From: Mycobacterium sp. 1465703.0
GTDB taxonomy: Bacteria > Actinomycetota > Actinomycetes > Mycobacteriales > Mycobacteriaceae
Direction: 5' to 3'
Assembly (NCBI RefSeq): GCF_001672975.1
Contig: NZ_LZKU01000172.1
Location: forward strand, 1 to 41,642
DNA: 41,642 bases
The translations under genes were made by a program, and so were the position numbers. Below, piece after piece: positions 41,336-41,642 of this stretch (the first letter of the stretch is position 1; the number at the start of each line of letters is the position of its first letter). Below the pieces are notes generated by a model. That model ran no database searches. It was given only the letters and a program-made list of their open reading frames with translations, and was not told the DNA's origin.

Positions 41336-41588
41336 TCTCCACGGTCACCGATTCCTCCAGCTCGTCGATGTCTTCGAAGGCCGCGATCGAGCAGTGCCGG
41401 CGGATCGCGCGCGGGGTTGTTTGACCGAGGACGGTCAGCGTGCCGTGGCTCAGCTTGAAACGTCCCGCGAGCGTCAGCAGCAGCGTGGTCTGCCCTGGTC
41501 CGCCGGGCATCCGAATCGCGTGAAAACCCGGTGGGAGCTCGAGATCGATATCCGAGAAGAGGGGGCCGTGCTCGCCGTCGACGCCTAA
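41259..41588 (+). pseudogene. start of ABC-transporter ATPase gene, broken by fold-back
   Basis: From ATG 41259 the first 25 codons (MDTNDGPDAAAPMITARG, then LGVDGEH) are the same as those of the minus-strand frame at 41313-41642. After base 41335 the sequence changes to the reverse complement of the gene's own later part, so the remaining 84 residues are nonsense ending at a TAA in the opposite arm. The intact gene should continue here as an ABC ATPase co-transcribed with the TetR gene. Either a real inverted duplication or an assembly fold-back. Confidence 0.55.
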
Positions 41589-41642
41589 ACCGCGCGCGGT
41601 GATCATCGGCGCCGCAGCGTCAGGCCCGTCATTTGTATCCAT
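41313..41642 (-). pseudogene. N-terminal piece of ABC-transporter ATPase (mirror copy)
   Basis: A 109-residue frame with the beginning of an ABC nucleotide-binding domain: MITARGLGVDGEHGPLFSDI, LELPPGFHAIRMPGGPGQTT, LLTLAGRFKLSHGTLTVLGQ and VETVLA. The Walker A position reads GGPGQTT, with Gln where Lys normally binds ATP phosphate. That resembles the degenerate ATPases next to mycobacterial YhgE/Pip-type exporters (from memory, not verified). It stops after VETVLA, at the point where the sequence enters the rc copy of its own beginning, and lacks the Q-loop, signature and Walker B. The window ends exactly at its start codon. Confidence 0.6.
41566..41642 (-). repeat. 77-bp perfect inverted repeat, right arm
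   Basis: Mirror of 41259-41335, running to the last base of the window. Because the arm still matches at the edge, the repeat may continue outside the window, where it would enter a reverse copy of the TetR gene. Confidence 0.95.

Noticed and set aside
41336..41565. Phase-variable invertible segment flanked by the 77-bp repeats
   Set aside because: Inverting the centre gives the same truncated 109-codon frame rather than a full ATPase, and no recombinase gene is nearby.
1..41642. Mobile-element origin of the island (integrase, IS ends, att repeats, tRNA)
   Set aside because: No transposase, integrase or tRNA gene was seen, and the only long repeat is the fold-back at the right end. Acquisition by transfer cannot be argued from this window.

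Overview
The window reads as the chromosome of a Mycobacterium, probably a slow-growing non-tuberculous species. The evidence is high G+C, chains of genes joined by 1-14 base overlaps, TANNNT-type -10 boxes, an expansion of acyl-CoA ligases, acyl-CoA dehydrogenases and crotonases, two F420-dependent luciferase-like oxidoreductases, and a CsbD-like 'microaggregate-binding protein'. I see no tRNA, rRNA, CRISPR array, integrase or transposase. Most of the window looks like one catabolic island for a cyclic lipid-like compound (steroid, terpenoid or similar), which enters CoA-bound breakdown after oxygenation.

Layout. 1-2774 (+): 3' part of a CaiB-type CoA-transferase, an acyl-CoA dehydrogenase and a GntR/FCD regulator. 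2860-3222 (+): small secreted protein. 3198-10193 (-): three crotonases followed by three AMP-forming ligases, nearly all overlapping. 10314-11914 (+): PaaI-like thioesterase and crotonase. 11933-12724 (-): TetR regulator. 12932-14789 (+): SDR and a DapA-type aldolase. 14851-15090 (-): CsbD-like stress protein. 15433-22244 (+): crotonase, amidohydrolase, ligase, second amidohydrolase and a probable two-subunit acyl-CoA dehydrogenase. 22260-25856 (-): P450, CoA-transferase, SCP-x-like thiolase. 26091-30868 (-): Rieske oxygenase, isochorismatase-like protein, thioesterase, ligase, SDR. 30954-35599 (+): SnoaL-like protein, Baeyer-Villiger-type monooxygenase, alpha/beta hydrolase, second SnoaL-like protein, F420-type oxidoreductase. 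35622-37118 (-): carboxyltransferase. 37328-40478 (+): F420-type oxidoreductase, P450, SDR. 40628-41642: TetR regulator and the start of an ABC ATPase gene, which folds back on itself as a 77-bp inverted repeat at the window end.

How the parts fit (inference). P450s and the Rieske enzyme would hydroxylate. SDRs and F420-type enzymes would oxidise the alcohols. The BVMO-like flavoenzyme and adjacent hydrolase could open a ring by oxygen insertion and ester hydrolysis. The ligases and CoA-transferases would activate acids, and the dehydrogenases, crotonases, thiolase and DapA-like aldolase would shorten them.

The most striking feature is regulatory. Seven intergenic 19-bp sites of the form TAC-N13-GTA (best copy a perfect 9-1-9 palindrome at 25910-25928) lie in front of nearly every operon from 9372 to 40478. 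Each is placed so that its outer TA forms the first two bases of a putative -10 box. This suggests one regulon, with the TetR protein at 11933-12724 as the leading candidate regulator.
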